Assembly (NCBI GenBank): GCA_003477185.1
Contig: DMTJ01000236.1
Coordinates: forward strand, 1 to 5,661
Source: Lentisphaeria bacterium
GTDB taxonomy: Bacteria > Verrucomicrobiota > Lentisphaeria > JABSQK01 > UBA12247
Length of the DNA stretch: 5,661 nucleotides
Reading direction: 5' to 3'
A model generated the notes under the pieces. It searched no databases. It had not been told where the DNA came from and was given only the letters and a program-made list of their open reading frames with translations. How positions within the stretch are numbered: the stretch's first letter is position 1; each line of letters opens with the position of its first letter. Made by a program: the position numbers and the translations under genes. Of this stretch, positions 5,562-5,661 are shown in pieces.

Positions 5562-5661
5562 TCTCTTCGTAGGAAGCAACTCCATTTGCCTCACCGCTAG
5601 GAAGTAGGGCTCGGGCATAGGCGTGAGACGGTCGCAGGACTCGATGACTTGGTGACGCCCG

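Overview
The window looks like a loosely packed stretch of an uncultured, moderately GC-rich bacterial genome. It holds a few intact genes separated by repeat-rich spacers and by remnants of broken genes. The organism cannot be fixed from the sequence. A Tat-signal Gfo/Idh/MocA oxidoreductase fragment, a secreted beta-propeller fragment and a 78-residue conserved-looking protein recall Planctomycetota/Verrucomicrobiota/Lentisphaerota. The metY-type enzyme, the glutathione transferase and the HD-hydrolase remnant would equally suit a gammaproteobacterium. No phage, transposase, CRISPR, tRNA or rRNA sequence was seen.

Layout: 2-88 (minus) is the first 29 codons of an exported protein that runs off the left edge. 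89-635 is non-coding and carries promoters and two repeat types. 636-1922 (plus) is an intact O-acetylhomoserine sulfhydrylase (metY-like) with a good promoter and ribosome binding site. 1923-2187 is rich in inverted repeats and contains a possible three-way-junction fold and one unrecognised short frame. 2188-2719 (minus) is a complete type II toxin-antitoxin pair (Unstab_antitox/TIGR02574-like antitoxin and RelE/ParE toxin, overlapping by 8 nt). 2720-3068 is a second repeat-rich spacer, with a copy of the repeat seen at 460. 3069-3305 (minus) is a small HTH-like protein behind its own promoter.

From 3563 to about 4372 three truncated genes are butted together: the N-terminus of a Tat-exported oxidoreductase (plus), the C-terminal half of a VapC-like PIN toxin (minus), and the signal peptide plus first blade of a PQQ/FG-GAP-like beta-propeller (minus, frameshifted). 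4595-5245 (plus) is an intact glutathione S-transferase. It is followed at once by a collapsed COG4339-type HD hydrolase pseudogene (5251-5529) from which the start and internal blocks are missing.

The intact genes do not form a pathway: sulfur assimilation into homocysteine, glutathione chemistry and a stabilising toxin-antitoxin pair are each separately transcribed. The shared theme is decay and rearrangement. Fragments are joined without a visible mobile element, and the spacers carry short dispersed repeats that could have taken part in the rearrangements. No convincing new multi-gene system is present. The most notable items are the fragment mosaic, the dispersed repeat pair and the structured region downstream of metY.
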